A DNA stretch of 64,000 nt from Volucribacter psittacicida (GCF_004339025.1 NZ_SMFT01000002.1:648835-712834), one strand, 5' to 3'. Counted from the first letter of the stretch, positions 36,545 to 46,777 are shown. Notes: generated by a model not told the origin, from the letters alone. Translations and numbers: made by a program.

Positions 36545-37495
36545 GTGCTAAAGATTATTACAAAACGACTTATCCAACTGCTATTAGTCATTTGGTCAGT
36601 AGGCACATTGACCTTTATTCTCACAAGAAGTTTACCCGGCGATATGGCTTATCGTATTGCCGCGAGCCGTTATGGTTATGATCAAACGGATACCGTCGCA
36701 GCGGAACTGGTGCGGTCTGAATTAGGTTTAAATTTACCTTGGTGGCAAAGTTATTTCTCTTGGTTAGCGGATTTATTGCAATTAAATTTAGGGAAATCTC
36801 TAGTTAGTGGACACCCTGTTTGGCAAGAAATTGGACATCAATTTGGGCATACTTTTGCCTTGGCGATAGTGGCATTATTGCTTTCATTCTTTATTGGACC
36901 GCCGTTAGGCTTATGGGCAGCTCGCAAACCTGATGGCTTGGTAGACAAAACCAGTTTATTATTAAGTACGCTATTGCGTTCAATCCCTGCCTTTATTATT
37001 GGTATTGGTTTAATTACCCTCTTTGCGGTGAAATTGAAATGGCTCCCCGCCGCGGGCTACGGCAGTTGGATACATTTTATTTTGCCAGCCTTAACCTTAG
37101 CCTTAGGGTTAAGTGCCGTTTCTGTGCGGATCAGTCGCCATGCTATGGTGGGCGTAAAACAGACAGAATATTACCAATATGCACAATTAAAAGGCTTAAC
37201 ACCATGGCAATGCTTCTACCGCCATGGCTTACGCAATGTGGCGATCCCTATTCTGGCTTATCATTCCGTACAGCTCATTTATTTAGTTGAAGGGGTTGTG
37301 ATTGTGGAAAGCCTTTTTGCTTGGCCGGGAAGTGGGCATGCATTAGTCCATGCCGTCATTGCTCGTGATATCCCTCTTATTCAAGGTACCGCATTGATTA
37401 TGGGGGCAATATTTGTCCTATTAAATATGCTGGTTGATGTACTTACCGCTTTGATTGATCCTCGTATTAATGCCAAAGGAAACGCCCTATGTTAA
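36545..37495 (+). CDS. ABC transporter permease, DppB/NikB type
   Basis: This 316-residue permease has six membrane helices and the binding-protein-dependent transport motif near AQLKGLTPWQCFYRHGLRN (EAA loop, about 215-235). The start is GTG at 36545 with TTAGGGGT as Shine-Dalgarno sequence. The next permease gene overlaps its end by a few bases. With the second permease, the fused ATPase and probably the distant lipoprotein at 26.5 kb, it would form a peptide or metal-chelate importer. Confidence 0.9.
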   Translation: MLKIITKRLIQLLLVIWSVGTLTFILTRSLPGDMAYRIAASRYGYDQTDTVAAELVRSELGLNLPWWQSYFSWLADLLQLNLGKSLVSGHPVWQEIGHQFGHTFALAIVALLLSFFIGPPLGLWAARKPDGLVDKTSLLLSTLLRSIPAFIIGIGLITLFAVKLKWLPAAGYGSWIHFILPALTLALGLSAVSVRISRHAMVGVKQTEYYQYAQLKGLTPWQCFYRHGLRNVAIPILAYHSVQLIYLVEGVVIVESLFAWPGSGHALVHAVIARDIPLIQGTALIMGAIFVLLNMLVDVLTALIDPRINAKGNALC

Positions 37496-38277
37496 AAAAT
37501 TTTTCTTTAGCCCAAAAGTGCGGTCTCTTTTTATTATGTTTGTTACTCGCTTTCGCCTATTTACAACCCTACTTTTACCCAATGGACGAAGCATTGCAAA
37601 ATCTTAGCAAAACATTGCAAAAACCGACCGCACTTTATTGGTTCGGTACGGATCACTTTGGACGTGATATGCTTGCTCGCCTTGCGGCTGCAATAAGATT
37701 ATCTTTTTCGCTAATCTTATTATCAGTCAGTGTTTCCCTATTCTTTGGCTTATTATTGGGTATTATGGCAGGCTATTTAGGTGGCTGGGTTGATCGCCTA
37801 TTGAATTTTATCAGTGAAATTATTATGGCATTGCCGGGTTTATTGTTTATTTTACTGTTTGCAGCCATTGCCCCCGGTACATTTTGGTCTTTATATCTTG
37901 GCATTTCCTTAGTGATGTGGGTAGAGTTTTTCCGCATCGTTCGTGCCATTAGCCGAAGCATTGCCACCAGTAGCGAAATTGAATCGTCTCAATTAATGGG
38001 AATGGGCTTTTTTTACTGCCTAAAACGCCATTTTCTCCCTAAACTTATGCCAGTGGTGTTTACCCTCAGTGCGTTTTCAGCAGGCAATGCCGTATTGGCA
38101 TTAGCCACCTTGGGTTTTGTTAATGTAGGGTTAAGACCGCCTACCGCCGAGCTTGGTTTAATGATGACCGAATTATTTCCTTATTACTATGAAGCCCCTT
38201 GGATTTTTATCCAGCCTATCTTAACGGTATTTTTATTGGTGCTTAGTTTTCAATTATTATCAGGTAAGGTGCGATAA
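37489..38277 (+). CDS. ABC transporter permease, DppC/NikC type
   Basis: This 262-residue permease has the characteristic N-terminal WFGTDHFGRDMLARL motif (about 50-64), five to six helices and the EAA loop SSQLMGMGFFYCLKRHFLP. It overlaps the first permease gene by 7 bp, and its stop overlaps the ATPase start. Two uptake signals lie within its first 150 bases. Confidence 0.9.
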   Translation: MLKNFSLAQKCGLFLLCLLLAFAYLQPYFYPMDEALQNLSKTLQKPTALYWFGTDHFGRDMLARLAAAIRLSFSLILLSVSVSLFFGLLLGIMAGYLGGWVDRLLNFISEIIMALPGLLFILLFAAIAPGTFWSLYLGISLVMWVEFFRIVRAISRSIATSSEIESSQLMGMGFFYCLKRHFLPKLMPVVFTLSAFSAGNAVLALATLGFVNVGLRPPTAELGLMMTELFPYYYEAPWIFIQPILTVFLLVLSFQLLSGKVR

Positions 38278-39659
38278 TGACAGTACTTATTCAAACCACT
38301 CATTTATCAGTGCAAACAAAATCAGGGGAAGTTTTGGTTGAACCCATTAGCCTTAGTATAAAAAAAGGGAATAATTTGATTATCTTGGGCGAAACAGGCT
38401 CAGGGAAAAGTTTATTAGCACAAGCGATTATGGGAGCATTGCCTACCAGTTTAATGGTTCAAGGCGAGGTAGCCATTGAAGGAAAACCACAAGGGCAATG
38501 GGGAAAACAAATTGCAATGTTAGCACAAGAACCTACACGCTCCCTTGATCCCACCATGTCCATTAAACAACAAGTTTGGGAAAGTTTCTATTTTGTCGCA
38601 CAACAGGATAAGGCACAAGCACAGCAAAAAACATCAGAAAAACTGACCGCCCTTGGCTTGGGAAAATTTATGACCTATTACCCTCATCAGCTTTCTGGTG
38701 GTATGGCACAACGTGCTTCTTTTGCCATGGCAACAGCTTGCGGGGCTTACATTGTCATTGCCGATGAGCCCACGAAAGGGCTAGACGAACAAAACAAACA
38801 AAAAGTTATCCAATTATTAGCCCAAATAGCCCAACAAGGCGGAGCATTGTTAGTCATCACTCATGATATTGATGTGGCTAAACAACTTGGTGGCGATATC
38901 ATGGTGATGAAAAAAGGCAAACTTTTGGAGCAAGGCGATAGCCAACAGGTACTCTATGCCCCTCATTCCCTCTATGCCAAACAATTAATTGCTGCTGCAC
39001 CAGAAAATTGGCAAGCAAGACAAAAAAATGTACTCTCTACGCCACCTTTATTAAGCGTAAAAGATTTGAGCGTTGGGCGAGGCAAAGGTTGCTTATTTTC
39101 ACAACTTAATTTCCATTTACGTCAAGGCGAAGTGCTAGGTTTAGTCGGCGAAAGTGGCATAGGTAAAAGTTCATTGGGAGACACCCTTTGTGGCTTATTA
39201 ACCCCACGTCAAGGCAAAATCCACTGGCATACTCAGCCTAAACCACAACAAGTATTAAAACTCTATCAAGATCCGCCTTCCGCCTTTGCTGGGAAAATAA
39301 AATTAAGTATTTTGCTTGATGATGTGATTAATAAACACCGACTTGATCGCAGCCGTATCCCTTATTTACTTGAGCAGTTAAAACTAAGCCCTGACATTTT
39401 GCAACGTACTGCGGAAAATGTATCCGGTGGAGAATTACAACGTATAGCAATTTTACGAGCCTTATTATTTGATCCGATCCTATTATTTGCTGATGAAGTT
39501 ACATCAAGACTCGATCCCATTACCCAACAAGAAACCATGGATTTATTGGTGGAACAATGCGCTGCTTTAGGTTGTGCCTTGATTATCGTCAGCCATGATC
39601 ACCATTTAGTAAGACATTATTGCGATCAAGTGATTGATTTAACGGATTATAGAACATAG
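38277..39659 (+). CDS. Fused double ABC ATPase (DppD-DppF/NikD-NikE type)
   Basis: This 460-residue protein contains two complete ABC ATPase domains: domain 1 with Walker A GETGSGKS (about 38-45), signature LSGGMAQRASF and Walker B IVIADEPTKGLD; domain 2 with Walker A GESGIGKS (about 290-297), signature VSGGELQRIAI and Walker B LLFADEVTSRLD. In the dipeptide and nickel systems these are usually separate genes; here they are joined, and each is compact. The gene starts within the stop codon of the second permease gene (ATAATGA). Confidence 0.9.
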   Translation: MTVLIQTTHLSVQTKSGEVLVEPISLSIKKGNNLIILGETGSGKSLLAQAIMGALPTSLMVQGEVAIEGKPQGQWGKQIAMLAQEPTRSLDPTMSIKQQVWESFYFVAQQDKAQAQQKTSEKLTALGLGKFMTYYPHQLSGGMAQRASFAMATACGAYIVIADEPTKGLDEQNKQKVIQLLAQIAQQGGALLVITHDIDVAKQLGGDIMVMKKGKLLEQGDSQQVLYAPHSLYAKQLIAAAPENWQARQKNVLSTPPLLSVKDLSVGRGKGCLFSQLNFHLRQGEVLGLVGESGIGKSSLGDTLCGLLTPRQGKIHWHTQPKPQQVLKLYQDPPSAFAGKIKLSILLDDVINKHRLDRSRIPYLLEQLKLSPDILQRTAENVSGGELQRIAILRALLFDPILLFADEVTSRLDPITQQETMDLLVEQCAALGCALIIVSHDHHLVRHYCDQVIDLTDYRT

Positions 39660-39682
39660 TGTGAATAGGATTACAGTTAAAA

Positions 39683-39766
39683 TATAGTCGTTCCAATTTA
39701 AAAATGATACAGCGTTGGTACGTCTCGCCGTACCGCTTTGTCTTATTTTAACGTAGAGCGACTAGA
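39683..39766. repeat. Correia-like repeat, copy 2
   Basis: It starts TATAGTCGTTCCAATTTAAA, has the core ACAGCGTTGGTACGTCTCGC and GTACCGCTTTGTCTTATTTT, and ends GCGACTAGA. About 84 bp; it lacks the GTACTATTTGTACTG segment of copy 1. It lies after the ATPase gene. Confidence 0.7.
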
Positions 39767-39790
39767 ATTTTTCTAGGGGGAATTTCTTTG

Positions 39791-39822
39791 TTTACTTTCT
39801 TTGTGTAAGTAAAGAAAGTAAA
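39791..39822. repeat. Perfect 12-bp inverted repeat
   Basis: TTTACTTTCTTT (39791-39802) and AAAGAAAGTAAA (39811-39822) flank an 8-nt loop. The 317-bp gap between the ATPase and the DeoR gene holds this element, the Correia-like copy 2 and otherwise nothing recognisable. It may act as a terminator. Confidence 0.6.
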
Positions 39823-39976
39823 CCGCACGAATATGCTGAAATATATTTGTGGCAGAAACAAAATCGAAAAAATCTCAAAAACCCACCGCACTCCACCCAA
39901 AATAATTTTAAACCCTCTTTACATCTAATATTTTCCCCTATAGAATTTCGTTTCAAAACTTAACCGAAATAAAAAT

Positions 39977-40738
39977 ATGTCAAAACGTAACACTCAACAA
40001 CGCCGTCATACCATTATGCAACTTTTGCAAGAGCAAGGGGAAGTGTCCGTAGAGCAACTTGTGAGCTTATTTGATACCTCTGAAGTAACTATTCGTAAAG
40101 ATCTGAGTGTGTTAGAAAGCAATGGTTTTTTATTGCGCCGTTATGGTGGGGCGGTTTTAATGCCCAGTGAATTATTATATGAACCTCAATCTCAACATCT
40201 TTCGAAACAAAAGTTAGCCATTGCAAAAGCGGCCGCAGAGCGTATTCGTGATCATAATCGTATTATTGTGGATAGTGGCAGTACAACGGCGGCATTAATT
40301 AGCCAATTAAATCATAAACAGGGTTTAATTGTGATGACAAATTCTTTATCGGTGGCAAATGAATTATCCGCTTTGGAAAATGAGCCGACTTTGTTGATGA
40401 CAGGGGGAACTTGGGATACTCGCTCGGAATCTTTTCAAGGTAAGGTGGCGGAGCAGGTGTTGCGTTCTTATGATTTTGACCAATTATTTATTGGTGCTGA
40501 CGGTATTGATTTGGCTCGAGGTACAACGACCTTTAATGAGTTGGTGGGGTTAAGTCAAGTTATGGCGGAAGTGTCGCGAGAAGTGATTGTGATGGTGGAA
40601 TCACAAAAAATAGGGCGAAAAATGCCGAATTTGGAATTAGCTTGGCAACAAATTGATCGGTTAATTACTGATGATTTGTTGGATAAAGAAATAAAAAAAC
40701 AAATAGAAGCACATCATGTGGAAGTGATTTGTGCCTAA
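39977..40738 (+). CDS. DeoR-family transcriptional regulator next to glmS
   Basis: This 253-residue regulator has an N-terminal DeoR winged helix (about 8-60: RRHTIMQLLQEQGEVSVEQLVSLFDTSEVTIRKDL cut here) and a DeoR C-terminal sugar-phosphate sensor domain with VDSGSTTAAL and IGADGID. It lies 17 bp before glmS on the same strand. The same pairing occurs in other gammaproteobacteria, where the regulator senses an amino-sugar phosphate and controls cell-wall precursor synthesis; this role is inferred. Confidence 0.88.
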   Translation: MSKRNTQQRRHTIMQLLQEQGEVSVEQLVSLFDTSEVTIRKDLSVLESNGFLLRRYGGAVLMPSELLYEPQSQHLSKQKLAIAKAAAERIRDHNRIIVDSGSTTAALISQLNHKQGLIVMTNSLSVANELSALENEPTLLMTGGTWDTRSESFQGKVAEQVLRSYDFDQLFIGADGIDLARGTTTFNELVGLSQVMAEVSREVIVMVESQKIGRKMPNLELAWQQIDRLITDDLLDKEIKKQIEAHHVEVICA

Positions 40739-40755
40739 ACATTAAGGATTAAATT

Positions 40756-42588
40756 ATGTGTGGAATAGTGGGTGCTGTGGCACAACGTGATGTAGCAGAA
40801 ATCTTAATTGATGGGTTACATCGTTTAGAATATCGTGGCTATGATTCAGCAGGGGTGGCGGTTTTAGATCAGCAACATCATTTGCATATTGTTCGCCGAC
40901 TTGGCAAAGTGAACGCCTTAGAGGAGGCCCTTGAGGCACAACCTTTGTTGGGGGGGACGGGGATTGCTCATACCCGTTGGGCAACTCATGGTGAGCCGTC
41001 AGAAATCAATGCTCACCCTCATCGTAGTGGCAAAATTGCGGTGGTACATAATGGTATTATTGAGAATTATGAGCAACTGCGTACACAATTACAGCAACAA
41101 GGCTATGAATTTGTTTCACAAACGGATACTGAAGTGATAGCCCATTTAGTGGCTCAGCAATATGCTCAAACCCATAATCTATTAAGTGCGGTGCAAAATT
41201 CTGTAGAAAAATTGCGTGGGGCTTATGGTATGGTGGTGATGTTACAAGATGATCCTGATCACTTGGTGGTGGCACGTTCTGGCAGTCCTATTGTGATAGG
41301 ATTGGGTGTGGGAGAAAATTTCATTGCTTCTGATCCTCTCGCATTATTAAGTGTTACTCGCCGTTTTATTTATTTAGAAGAGGGGGATATTGCCCAAATT
41401 TCTCGCCGTCAAGTGGCGATTTGGGATAAAACGGGGCAACAAGTGGAACGTGAAATTCACGAGGGGAATTTTGAAACTGATGCGGCGGATAAAGGGCAAT
41501 ATCGCCACTATATGCAAAAAGAAATTTTTGAGCAACCTGTCGCCATTATGAATACCCTTGAGGGGCGTATTGCTAATGGTAAAGTGGTGTTAGAGGCGAT
41601 TGCGCCTCAAGCACAACACATTCTCAGCAAGGTGGAACATATTCAAATCGTAGCTTGTGGTACTTCCTATAATGCAGGTATGGTAGCTCGCTATTGGCTT
41701 GAGGGGATTGCTGGGGTAAGTTGTGATGTAGAAATTGCATCGGAATATCGTTATCGCCAGTTCGTTACCCGTCCTAATAGCCTATTAATTACCCTTTCTC
41801 AATCGGGGGAAACGGCGGATACTTTAGCGGCATTAAGGTTAGCGAAACAAAAAGGCTTTATGTCTGCCATGACCATTTGCAATGTTGCCAGCTCATCATT
41901 AGTACGTGAATCGGATTTTGCTTTTATGACACGAGCTGGGGTAGAAATTGGGGTCGCCTCAACCAAAGCCTTTACCACACAATTAACCTGTTTATTATTA
42001 TTAACCGCCGCCCTTGGACGTTTAAAAGGCAATCTTTCTGAACAACAAGAACAGCATATTGTCCACGCGTTGCAACGTTTGCCTGCTCAAATTGAGCAAG
42101 CCTTAGTGTATGATAAAGCGATTGAAAAACTCTCGGAAGATTTTGCCGATAAACATCATACCCTCTTTTTAGGACGTGGCGAATATTACCCTATTGCCAT
42201 GGAATCAGCGTTAAAACTTAAAGAAATTTCTTATATTCATGCAGAGGCTTATGCGGCAGGCGAGCTAAAACATGGCCCTCTCGCCTTGATTGATAATGAT
42301 ATGCCTGTGGTGGTGGTTGCCCCTGAGAATGACTTGCTGGAAAAAGTAAAAGCCAATATTGAGGAAGTGCGTGCAAGAGGGGGGCAGCTTTATGTGTTTG
42401 CGGATGAGGGAGCAGGTTTTCAACCAAGTGAAAGCATGAAAACCATTTTAATGCCTAAGGTGGATATGATTACAGCCCCTATTCTTTATACAGTGCCATT
42501 GCAGTTATTGTCTTATCATATTGCCTTAATTAAGGGAACTGATGTGGATCAACCACGTAATTTAGCGAAAGCGGTAACGGTGGAATAA
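40756..42588 (+). CDS. glmS: Glutamine-fructose-6-phosphate aminotransferase
   Basis: This 610-residue enzyme makes glucosamine-6-phosphate, the first step to UDP-GlcNAc. The N-terminal nucleophile C2 is in MCGIVGAV, with the glutaminase motifs [21 protein letters not shown] and [21 protein letters not shown]; two SIS isomerase domains follow ([13 protein letters not shown] and the C-terminal [13 protein letters not shown]). The length matches E. coli (609). No glmS ribozyme is expected or seen. Confidence 0.98.
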   Translation: MCGIVGAVAQRDVAEILIDGLHRLEYRGYDSAGVAVLDQQHHLHIVRRLGKVNALEEALEAQPLLGGTGIAHTRWATHGEPSEINAHPHRSGKIAVVHNGIIENYEQLRTQLQQQGYEFVSQTDTEVIAHLVAQQYAQTHNLLSAVQNSVEKLRGAYGMVVMLQDDPDHLVVARSGSPIVIGLGVGENFIASDPLALLSVTRRFIYLEEGDIAQISRRQVAIWDKTGQQVEREIHEGNFETDAADKGQYRHYMQKEIFEQPVAIMNTLEGRIANGKVVLEAIAPQAQHILSKVEHIQIVACGTSYNAGMVARYWLEGIAGVSCDVEIASEYRYRQFVTRPNSLLITLSQSGETADTLAALRLAKQKGFMSAMTICNVASSSLVRESDFAFMTRAGVEIGVASTKAFTTQLTCLLLLTAALGRLKGNLSEQQEQHIVHALQRLPAQIEQALVYDKAIEKLSEDFADKHHTLFLGRGEYYPIAMESALKLKEISYIHAEAYAAGELKHGPLALIDNDMPVVVVAPENDLLEKVKANIEEVRARGGQLYVFADEGAGFQPSESMKTILMPKVDMITAPILYTVPLQLLSYHIALIKGTDVDQPRNLAKAVTVE

Positions 42589-42592
42589 GATT

Positions 42593-42640
42593 TTATTGTC
42601 GTTTCAATTTAAATGATACATTAAATTGAAACGACGATAA
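42593..42640. repeat. Minimal Correia-like palindrome, probable bidirectional terminator
   Basis: TTATTGTCGTTTCAATTTAA (42593-42612) and its complement at 42621-42640 (19 of 20 paired) flank an 8-nt loop. The unit consists of the two ends of the repeat family with the core removed. It lies between convergent glmS and mscS. Confidence 0.75.
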
Positions 42641-42650
42641 GGTTATAGAA

Positions 42651-43562
42651 TTATGCTGACTTTTTATTTACCGTAATTTCATCTGGGAAGTGAATATCCA
42701 CTTGATCATAAGGAATCGCGATATTTGCTTTATCAAATTCTAATTTTACTTGTTCGGTAATATTGTAATAAACTCCCCAATAATCCCCAGTTTTTACCCA
42801 AGGGCGAACAAATAATTGCACGCTGCTTGTGGCTAAAGCGCCTACTGCAATTAAAGGTTCTGGCGTAGTTAAGATACGTTCATCTTGTTTTAAGCATTGT
42901 GCAATAATGGCTTTGGCTTCGGCAATATCTGCCTCATAAGCAATGTCAAAGATGAGATCAATACGGCGAGTCATATTTTTAGAATAATTGGTAATTTTAT
43001 CCGCAAGGATTTTACCATTAGGCACTAATACGGATTTATTATCGCCAGTACGTAGCTCAAGGGTAAGCAATCCCATTTGGCGTACTGTTCCTGCTGTGCC
43101 ACCTGCTTCAATATAATCGCCTTTACCAAAAGGCTTGAAGATGAGTATCATTACTCCTGCGGCAAAGTTTTGTAAGGAGTTTTGTAGGGCTAAACCTACA
43201 GCTAAACCAGCGGCACCAATTAATGCTACTAATGAGGCGGTATTGATACCAAGTTGTGATAATGCCGCAATAATGGTCATTAATAAAAAGAGAAAATAGG
43301 AAATAGACACCACAAAGCCTTGTAACATTTCATCACGCGTAGAACGAAATGCAATTCTTCCCATCACTTTACTTAACCAGCGAGCAAACATTTTGCCGAT
43401 AAAATAGATGACAAAGGCGAGTAAAATTTTGGTGCCATAAGGAATGATGTAATCAAAAATTAAGGTGTTCATATCGAGATTTTTTAAGATATGCAAAAAT
43501 TCTCGTGTTTCTGCTTGAATATTTAGATTTTGTAATTGTTCAGTGCTGTTTTCTGTGCTCAT
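42651..43562 (-). CDS. mscS: Small-conductance mechanosensitive channel (MscS family)
   Basis: This 303-residue protein has three membrane helices; the pore helix motif is ASLVALIGAAGLAVGLALQNSLQNFAAG in shortened form (glycine/alanine-rich, about 115-140), followed by the beta domain (FGKGDYIEAGGTAGTVRQMGLL) and a mixed alpha/beta C-terminal domain. The channel releases osmolytes during osmotic downshock. E. coli MscS has 286 residues. Confidence 0.93.
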   Translation of the reverse strand: MSTENSTEQLQNLNIQAETREFLHILKNLDMNTLIFDYIIPYGTKILLAFVIYFIGKMFARWLSKVMGRIAFRSTRDEMLQGFVVSISYFLFLLMTIIAALSQLGINTASLVALIGAAGLAVGLALQNSLQNFAAGVMILIFKPFGKGDYIEAGGTAGTVRQMGLLTLELRTGDNKSVLVPNGKILADKITNYSKNMTRRIDLIFDIAYEADIAEAKAIIAQCLKQDERILTTPEPLIAVGALATSSVQLFVRPWVKTGDYWGVYYNITEQVKLEFDKANIAIPYDQVDIHFPDEITVNKKSA

Positions 43563-43631
43563 TCTATCCTCTTTTATTTAATGGGCGAGATGGTTGATTG
43601 AGCGGCATTGTATAGATAATTTTGTTGCTGT

Positions 43632-44579
43632 TCAATATGCAAAGAAGTCACTAATCCGTTTTATTATAGGAGCTCGAATTTTATCTTGTTCAAAAAGAAT
43701 TTCGTGTTTCGCTTGGGAAATATCTTGTAATTGTCCTTGTGGTAGAAGGGCGGTCAATTCTGGCAATGTTTTGTTATTCACCACTTTGTCTTTTTCAGCT
43801 TGTAAGATCATTATTGGGATCTCAATACGAGGTAAAATAGTATTAAGTTGTTTAATTGCGATGGCGGAGAGATGTAGCCAACGGAATGTTGGGCCGCCAA
43901 GACGTAAATGATGATATTTGCGTTGGATACGATTATGCCAGCATATTCTCGTACGGCAGGTGCTTAAAGGATTACTTTTTAGGTTTGCAGGTTTATAGCC
44001 CTCTTTACCAAAAACATAGCGCTTTCCTTGTCCGCATAACATCATAAGATTAATGAGCAATTCATCACGATAAGGACGAGGATAAGGGATAGCAAAAAAG
44101 GGAGAGGAAAAAACGGCTTTGTTAATATGATGGGAATAATTGGCTAAGTAGAAACTGCTAATCAATGCTCCCATTGAATGAGCCAGTAAATATTGTTGTG
44201 GGTAAGGATAAAGGGCGGTCACATTTTCAATTAAATTTGCCATATCTTCCACATAAAAGCGGAAATCATCAATATAGCCTTTGTGTCTCTCTTTTAATAA
44301 GCGATCTGAATAACCTTGTCCACGATGGTCAAACAATAATACATCATAACCTTGTTGATAAAAATCATAAGCCACCTCTGTCCACTTGAGAATATTTTCT
44401 GCGCGTCCATTTGCGACAATCAGTAGTTTGGTTGCCCTCTCTGTATGAATAAAATGACGATAAGCAATGTTGATCCCCTTTTTGCCTTGAAAATATTGCA
44501 GGGGAAATTGCTCCGCAAAAGGGAGTAAGGTTTGTAAGGCGAATTGGGAAAAATGGCTATCAGGCTTTTTCATTGTCAA
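43632..44579 (-). CDS. pldB: Alpha/beta hydrolase, lysophospholipase-like (PldB family)
   Basis: This 315-residue serine hydrolase has the nucleophile elbow AHSMG (about residues 135-139), an oxyanion motif near NGRAENILKW, DHRGQGYSDR typical of PldB-type monoacylglycerol or lysophospholipases, and a likely catalytic Asp and His near AEKDKVVNN and KHEILFE. No signal peptide. It would degrade lysophospholipids at the inner membrane; substrate not proven. Confidence 0.85.
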   Translation of the reverse strand: MTMKKPDSHFSQFALQTLLPFAEQFPLQYFQGKKGINIAYRHFIHTERATKLLIVANGRAENILKWTEVAYDFYQQGYDVLLFDHRGQGYSDRLLKERHKGYIDDFRFYVEDMANLIENVTALYPYPQQYLLAHSMGALISSFYLANYSHHINKAVFSSPFFAIPYPRPYRDELLINLMMLCGQGKRYVFGKEGYKPANLKSNPLSTCRTRICWHNRIQRKYHHLRLGGPTFRWLHLSAIAIKQLNTILPRIEIPIMILQAEKDKVVNNKTLPELTALLPQGQLQDISQAKHEILFEQDKIRAPIIKRISDFFAY

Positions 44580-44630
44580 AAATAAGGGCGTATTGCTACG
44601 CCCATTATGGCTTAAGGTACTAAAACGAGA

Positions 44631-45740
44631 TTAAACTAATTGGGTAAGAATACGGCGAATAGGTTCTGCCGCACCCCATAATAATTGGTCGCCAACGGTA
44701 AAGGCGGCTAAATATTCAGGTCCCATATTTAATTTGCGTAAACGACCAACAGGCACGCTCAGTGTTCCTGTGACTTTTGCTGGAGTTAATTCACGCAATG
44801 TGGTTTCTTTGTCATTTGGAATAACTTTAACCCATTGATTATGGCTGGCAATAATTTGCTCAATTTCAGCCAATGGCAAATCTTTTTTCAATTTAATGGT
44901 AAAGGCTTGGCTATGGCAACGCAACGCCCCGATTCGCACACATAACCCATCAACAGGAATCGGATTATCACTTAATCCTAAAATTTTATTGGTTTCCGCA
45001 TAACCTTTCCATTCTTCTTTAGTTTGTCCGCTATCTAATAATTTATCAATCCAAGGAATTAATGAACCGCCTAATGCTGCACCAAAATTGGTCGTTGGGA
45101 AATCATCAGCACGCATTGTGCTAGTTACTTTGCGTTCAATGTCTAAAATGGAAGCCGCGGGATCGGCTAATTCTGTTTGTACTGCATCACGCAATAATCC
45201 CATTTGCTCAAGCAATTCACGCATATTTTTTGCCCCAGCACCACTTGCGGCTTGATAAGTAGCAACAGATACCCATTCCACCAAATCTTTTTCAAATAAG
45301 CCACCAATTGCCATAAGCATTAAACTGACGGTACAGTTACCGCCCACAAAGGTTTTGATCCCCTGTTGTAATCCTTCTGTAATCACGTGTTGATTGACAG
45401 GATCTAACACAATAATAGCGTCTTTTTCCATACGCAATGCAGAAGCGGCATCAACCCAATAACCGTCCCAGCCAGCGGCACGCAATTTTGGATACACCGC
45501 ATTGGTATAGTCGCCACCTTGACAGGTTACAATAATATCTTGGCTTTTTAATGCTTCAATGTCATTGGCATCTAACAATACGCCAGCCTCTTTACCAGCA
45601 AAGGTTGGTGCTTTTTGTCCTGCTTGTGAAGTCGTAAAAAAGGTTGGTTGAAGATTAGCGAAATCATTTTCTTCTACCATACGATCCATTAATACCGAGC
45701 CAACCATACCACGCCAGCCCACAAAACCCACTTTTTTCAT
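44631..45740 (-). CDS. asd: Aspartate-semialdehyde dehydrogenase
   Basis: This 369-residue enzyme (E. coli 367) makes L-aspartate-4-semialdehyde for lysine, diaminopimelate, threonine and methionine synthesis. The NADP-binding start is [18 protein letters not shown]; the catalytic cysteine lies in [11 protein letters not shown] (about C135), and the [10 protein letters not shown] region carries the catalytic histidine. The gene stands alone. Confidence 0.97.
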   Translation of the reverse strand: MKKVGFVGWRGMVGSVLMDRMVEENDFANLQPTFFTTSQAGQKAPTFAGKEAGVLLDANDIEALKSQDIIVTCQGGDYTNAVYPKLRAAGWDGYWVDAASALRMEKDAIIVLDPVNQHVITEGLQQGIKTFVGGNCTVSLMLMAIGGLFEKDLVEWVSVATYQAASGAGAKNMRELLEQMGLLRDAVQTELADPAASILDIERKVTSTMRADDFPTTNFGAALGGSLIPWIDKLLDSGQTKEEWKGYAETNKILGLSDNPIPVDGLCVRIGALRCHSQAFTIKLKKDLPLAEIEQIIASHNQWVKVIPNDKETTLRELTPAKVTGTLSVPVGRLRKLNMGPEYLAAFTVGDQLLWGAAEPIRRILTQLV

Positions 45741-46081
45741 AATATATTCCTTATGGTTAAACGTTAAAAAATCGATGTTTGCATAGAGTTAACTAATTAC
45801 AAGATATAGAGGATAAATGCAAGTAGTTTTTTGATTTTTAGCAAAAGGTGGTTTTTATTTATTCTTTTTTATATGGTTATTAGGAGAGTAGGTATTTTTA
45901 TGATGTAAAGTTATTATTAAAGTGCGGTGCATTTTAAGATTTTTTCCATAAGTTTGCTGATAAACCGAAATGAGAAGAATTTGCTAAAACCAAATTCAGT
46001 AAAAATTGCCGTATAATATCAGCACCTTTAATAATATAAGCGTCTCACTTTAAAGAGTGGGCGACTATAATTGGAAAAATT
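45741..46081. other. Gene-free intergenic region between asd and fetA
   Basis: This 341-bp AT-rich stretch separates divergent genes. It holds one exact uptake signal (AAGTGCGGT near 45920) and a degenerate Correia-like palindrome at 46036-46070 (ATAAGCGTCTCACTTTAAA ... GAGTGGGCGACTATA). I looked for a lysine riboswitch before asd and did not see one. Confidence 0.6.
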
Positions 46082-46768
46082 ATGCACAGATCCACCTTAC
46101 TTTCTACTCAAAACCTCAGCTATCAAACCAGCGATGACCGTATTCTGTTACACCCAACAAATATTCGTGTTAATCAAGGGGATCGGATTGGTTTACATGG
46201 CTTATCAGGCAGTGGTAAAAGTGTTTTACTGCGTACCCTTGCTTTATTAAATTGCCCCTCTAGTGGCGAAATTTATTGGCAAGATCAACCTATTTCACAG
46301 CTTAGTGGTAAAGCAGTACAACAATATCGTACCCAAGTGGCTTATGTTCAACAGCAAGCTAATCTCATTAATGGTAGCGTAGAAGACAATCTACGCTTAC
46401 CTTACCAATTAGCCGTCTATCATCAACAACAGGCTGATCCACAACAATGGTTGAAAATGTTACAACAGATTGAACGCAAAGAGGATTTTTTACGTCAAGA
46501 AAGCGAAAATCTTTCGGGAGGCGAACGGCAATTAGTTTGCCTAATGCGGATATTACAACTTTCTCCTCAAGTTTTATTATTAGATGAGCCTACTTCTGCC
46601 TTAGATCCTGAATCAACCCAGCAAGTGGAACAACTCATCAATCATTGGTTACAAAATAACCCTCAACGAGCTTACATTTGGATTTCACATAATCCAGATC
46701 AATTACAACGTATCGCCAGCCAGCAATGGAAAATGAACGCTGGTAAACTTTATTTTGATGAACCTTAA
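46082..46768 (+). CDS. fetA: Iron-efflux ABC ATPase FetA (YbbL)
   Basis: This 228-residue single ABC ATPase has Walker A GLSGSGKS (about 40-47), signature LSGGERQLVCL and Walker B LLLDEPTSALDP. With the membrane partner FetB encoded 9 bp downstream, it forms the FetAB (YbbLM) system, which in E. coli lowers intracellular iron and protects against peroxide. A short start region is preceded by a degenerate repeat. Confidence 0.88.
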   Translation: MHRSTLLSTQNLSYQTSDDRILLHPTNIRVNQGDRIGLHGLSGSGKSVLLRTLALLNCPSSGEIYWQDQPISQLSGKAVQQYRTQVAYVQQQANLINGSVEDNLRLPYQLAVYHQQQADPQQWLKMLQQIERKEDFLRQESENLSGGERQLVCLMRILQLSPQVLLLDEPTSALDPESTQQVEQLINHWLQNNPQRAYIWISHNPDQLQRIASQQWKMNAGKLYFDEP

Positions 46769-46777
46769 GGAAAGATT

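Noticed and set aside
39660..39976. Insertion sequence fragment
   Set aside because: Inverted repeats are present, but there is no transposase fragment in any frame; the region is better explained by small non-coding repeats.
45741..46081. Lysine riboswitch before asd
   Set aside because: No GAG-rich core or multi-helix arrangement of that riboswitch class could be seen on the minus strand; only AT-rich DNA, an uptake signal and a degenerate repeat.
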